DNA from: an uncultured beta proteobacterium
GTDB taxonomy: Bacteria; Pseudomonadota; Gammaproteobacteria; Burkholderiales; SG8-39
DNA: 7,016 nt
Assembly (NCBI GenBank): GCA_902826155.1
Contig: CADEDU010000112.1
Location: forward strand, 3,564 to 10,579
Direction: 5' to 3'
Below, piece by piece: positions 5,782 through 7,016 of the stretch (positions within the stretch are counted from its first letter, which is position 1; every line of letters begins with the position of its first letter). A program made the position numbers and the translations under genes. The notes under the pieces are model-generated. The model saw only the letters and a program-made list of their open reading frames with translations, did no database searches and was not told where the DNA came from.

Positions 5782-7016
5782 ATGAACAAAACGCGATCAC
5801 GCATTTCGCGAGGAGCCCGACGACGCGCCGCCAAAGTACGAGCACTGTTGATGCCGTGCCTGGCGCTGTCTTCGCCGATCTGCACGACCCTCGTATGGGC
5901 CGGCCCAACCGGCGGCAACGTCGTCGCCGGTAGCGCCGAGATCCGCAGCAACGGCCGGCAAACCGACATCGTCCAATCGACCAACCGCGCCGTCATCGAC
6001 TGGCGCGGTTTCAGCGTCGATGCGGGCGAATCCGTGTACTTCCGTCAGCCCTCGGCACAGGCCGCGACGCTCAACCGCGTCACCGGCGATCAGGCCTCGC
6101 GCATCCTCGGCACGATCGGCGCGAACGGTACGGTGATATTGCTCAATCCGAACGGCGTGCTGTTCGGCCAGGGCGCGCGCGTCGACGTCGGCTCGTTGAT
6201 CGCGAGCACATCGAACCTGTCGAACGACAATTTCATGGCCGGGCGACTCGAGTTCACCGCGCCGGACAAGCCCGGCGGCAGCATCGTCAATCGCGGCACG
6301 ATCAGCGCAGCGCAAGGTGGTCTGATCGCACTGGTCGCTCCGCACGTGCGCAACGACGGCCTGCTCTACGCGCGTCTCGGCCGCGTCGCGATCGGCTCAG
6401 GGTCGAGCTTCACCATCGATCTGAACGGCGACGGGCTGGTGAACCTGGCGATACGCGAAGCCGATCTGCAGGCGCTCAAGGACGTCGAGGGCAATCCGGT
6501 GGCAGCGCGGATCGAGCACAGCGGCTCTACCGCGGCCGACGGCGGCAAGATCGTGATCCTGGCCGCCAACGATGCGGCCGGTCTGGTGAACGAAGTCATC
6601 AACCTGGGCGGCGTCGTGCGTGCCAACAGTGTCGGCGTCAACGCGCAGGGATCGATCGTGCTGGGCGCAGGCAACGGCCGCATCAACATCTCGGGCGAGT
6701 TGCTGGCGCTGGGTACCGAGGCCGGACAGGTCGGTGGTGCGATCAATGTCGTGGGCAGCGACGTTCGTGTCGCCAATTCCGGACGGCTCAATGCGAGCGG
6801 GCACAGCGGCGGCGGTTCGATCGTGGTTCAGGGCGATGCGGCCCGCGCAGGTGCCGCGGTGACCGTCGAGCAAGACGCCCAGCTTAACGCCAGCGCACAA
6901 TCGCAGGGCAACGGCGGCGTCATCGCGCTGTCGGGAAACACCGTCGGCCTCGCAGGAGACTTGATCGCGCGCGGAGGGGGCTCGGCTGGCGATGGCGGCA
7001 GGATCATGATCACCGC
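5782..7016 (+). CDS. Two-partner-secretion exoprotein, filamentous haemagglutinin-like (5' part)
   Basis: At least 411 residues, open to the right edge with no stop, so the gene is cut by the window. The N-end is a long basic signal peptide (about 40 residues, Arg/Lys-rich followed by LLMPCLALSSPICTTLVWA), the extended type common in TpsA proteins. The TPS secretion domain follows, about 41-210: IDWRGFSVDAGESVYF, the NRV motif at 98-100, and NPNGVLFG at 122-129, the hallmark recognised by the TpsB outer-membrane pore. From about 250 onward, loose repeats of the form GGxIxVxG..V.L.G.I.A.G recur (GG near 254, 318, 344, 378 and 405), the start of a right-handed beta-helix. It is secreted to the cell surface or medium by a FhaC/ShlB-type partner not present in the window. 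The start has no clear Shine-Dalgarno site and is probably coupled to the ompA-like gene 22 bases upstream. The effector or adhesin part lies beyond the edge, so its final function is unknown. Confidence 0.93.
   Translation, partial: MNKTRSRISRGARRRAAKVRALLMPCLALSSPICTTLVWAGPTGGNVVAGSAEIRSNGRQTDIVQSTNRAVIDWRGFSVDAGESVYFRQPSAQAATLNRVTGDQASRILGTIGANGTVILLNPNGVLFGQGARVDVGSLIASTSNLSNDNFMAGRLEFTAPDKPGGSIVNRGTISAAQGGLIALVAPHVRNDGLLYARLGRVAIGSGSSFTIDLNGDGLVNLAIREADLQALKDVEGNPVAARIEHSGSTAADGGKIVILAANDAAGLVNEVINLGGVVRANSVGVNAQGSIVLGAGNGRINISGELLALGTEAGQVGGAINVVGSDVRVANSGRLNASGHSGGGSIVVQGDAARAGAAVTVEQDAQLNASAQSQGNGGVIALSGNTVGLAGDLIARGGGSAGDGGRIMIT

Noticed and set aside
5100..5996. 298-residue minus-strand frame opposite the ompA-like and exoprotein genes
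   Set aside because: It is antisense to clear OmpA and TPS domains, and its Arg/Gly/Val-rich product has no recognisable family.
1..7016. CRISPR arrays, tRNA or rRNA genes, insertion sequences, attachment sites
   Set aside because: I saw no regularly spaced repeats, tRNA-like cloverleaf, rRNA stretches or transposase motifs by eye on either strand.

Overview
The window is GC-rich, densely packed DNA from a Gram-negative bacterium. Evidence for a diderm envelope is strong: an OmpA-type peptidoglycan-binding protein, a two-partner-secretion (TPS) exoprotein, and exported proteins with Sec signal peptides. The hydantoinase and racemase sequence style fits Pseudomonadota (beta- or alphaproteobacterial relatives such as Burkholderiales or Rhizobiales), but I cannot place it to genus from sequence alone.

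Left part (about 1-2232): a divergent catabolic pair. On the minus strand lies a complete dihydropyrimidinase/D-hydantoinase-family amidohydrolase (8-1465) with all binuclear metal ligands. On the plus strand, 110 bp away, lies an Asp/Glu/hydantoin racemase (1576-2232) with both catalytic cysteines. Together they suggest hydantoin or cyclic-amide/ureide turnover: the racemase interconverts enantiomers and the hydantoinase opens the ring. The N-carbamoyl-amino-acid hydrolase that would complete the pathway is not in the window.

Middle and right part (about 2233-7016): a separate, co-oriented envelope cluster. It begins with an ECF sigma factor (2448-3026, TTG start) whose stop overlaps the ATG of a single-pass membrane anti-sigma-like protein (3023-3742, no cysteines, so not a zinc anti-sigma factor). 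There follow an exported caspase-fold (peptidase C14) protein with a His/Cys dyad (3887-4774), an exported OmpA-family protein (5043-5759), and the start of a large TPS/filamentous-haemagglutinin-like exoprotein (5782 to beyond the right edge).

The main observation is a shared intergenic signal, TGAACC-N18-ATTCA, found at the same spacing just upstream of the sigma gene (2397-2425) and of the ompA-like gene (4983-5011). Its architecture matches an ECF-type promoter. I therefore propose that the sigma factor drives its own operon and the OmpA/exoprotein operon, tying an envelope signal, an exported caspase-like protease, a cell-wall anchor and a secreted beta-helical protein into one regulon. 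The gene identities are well supported. The regulatory link and the joint function are inference.
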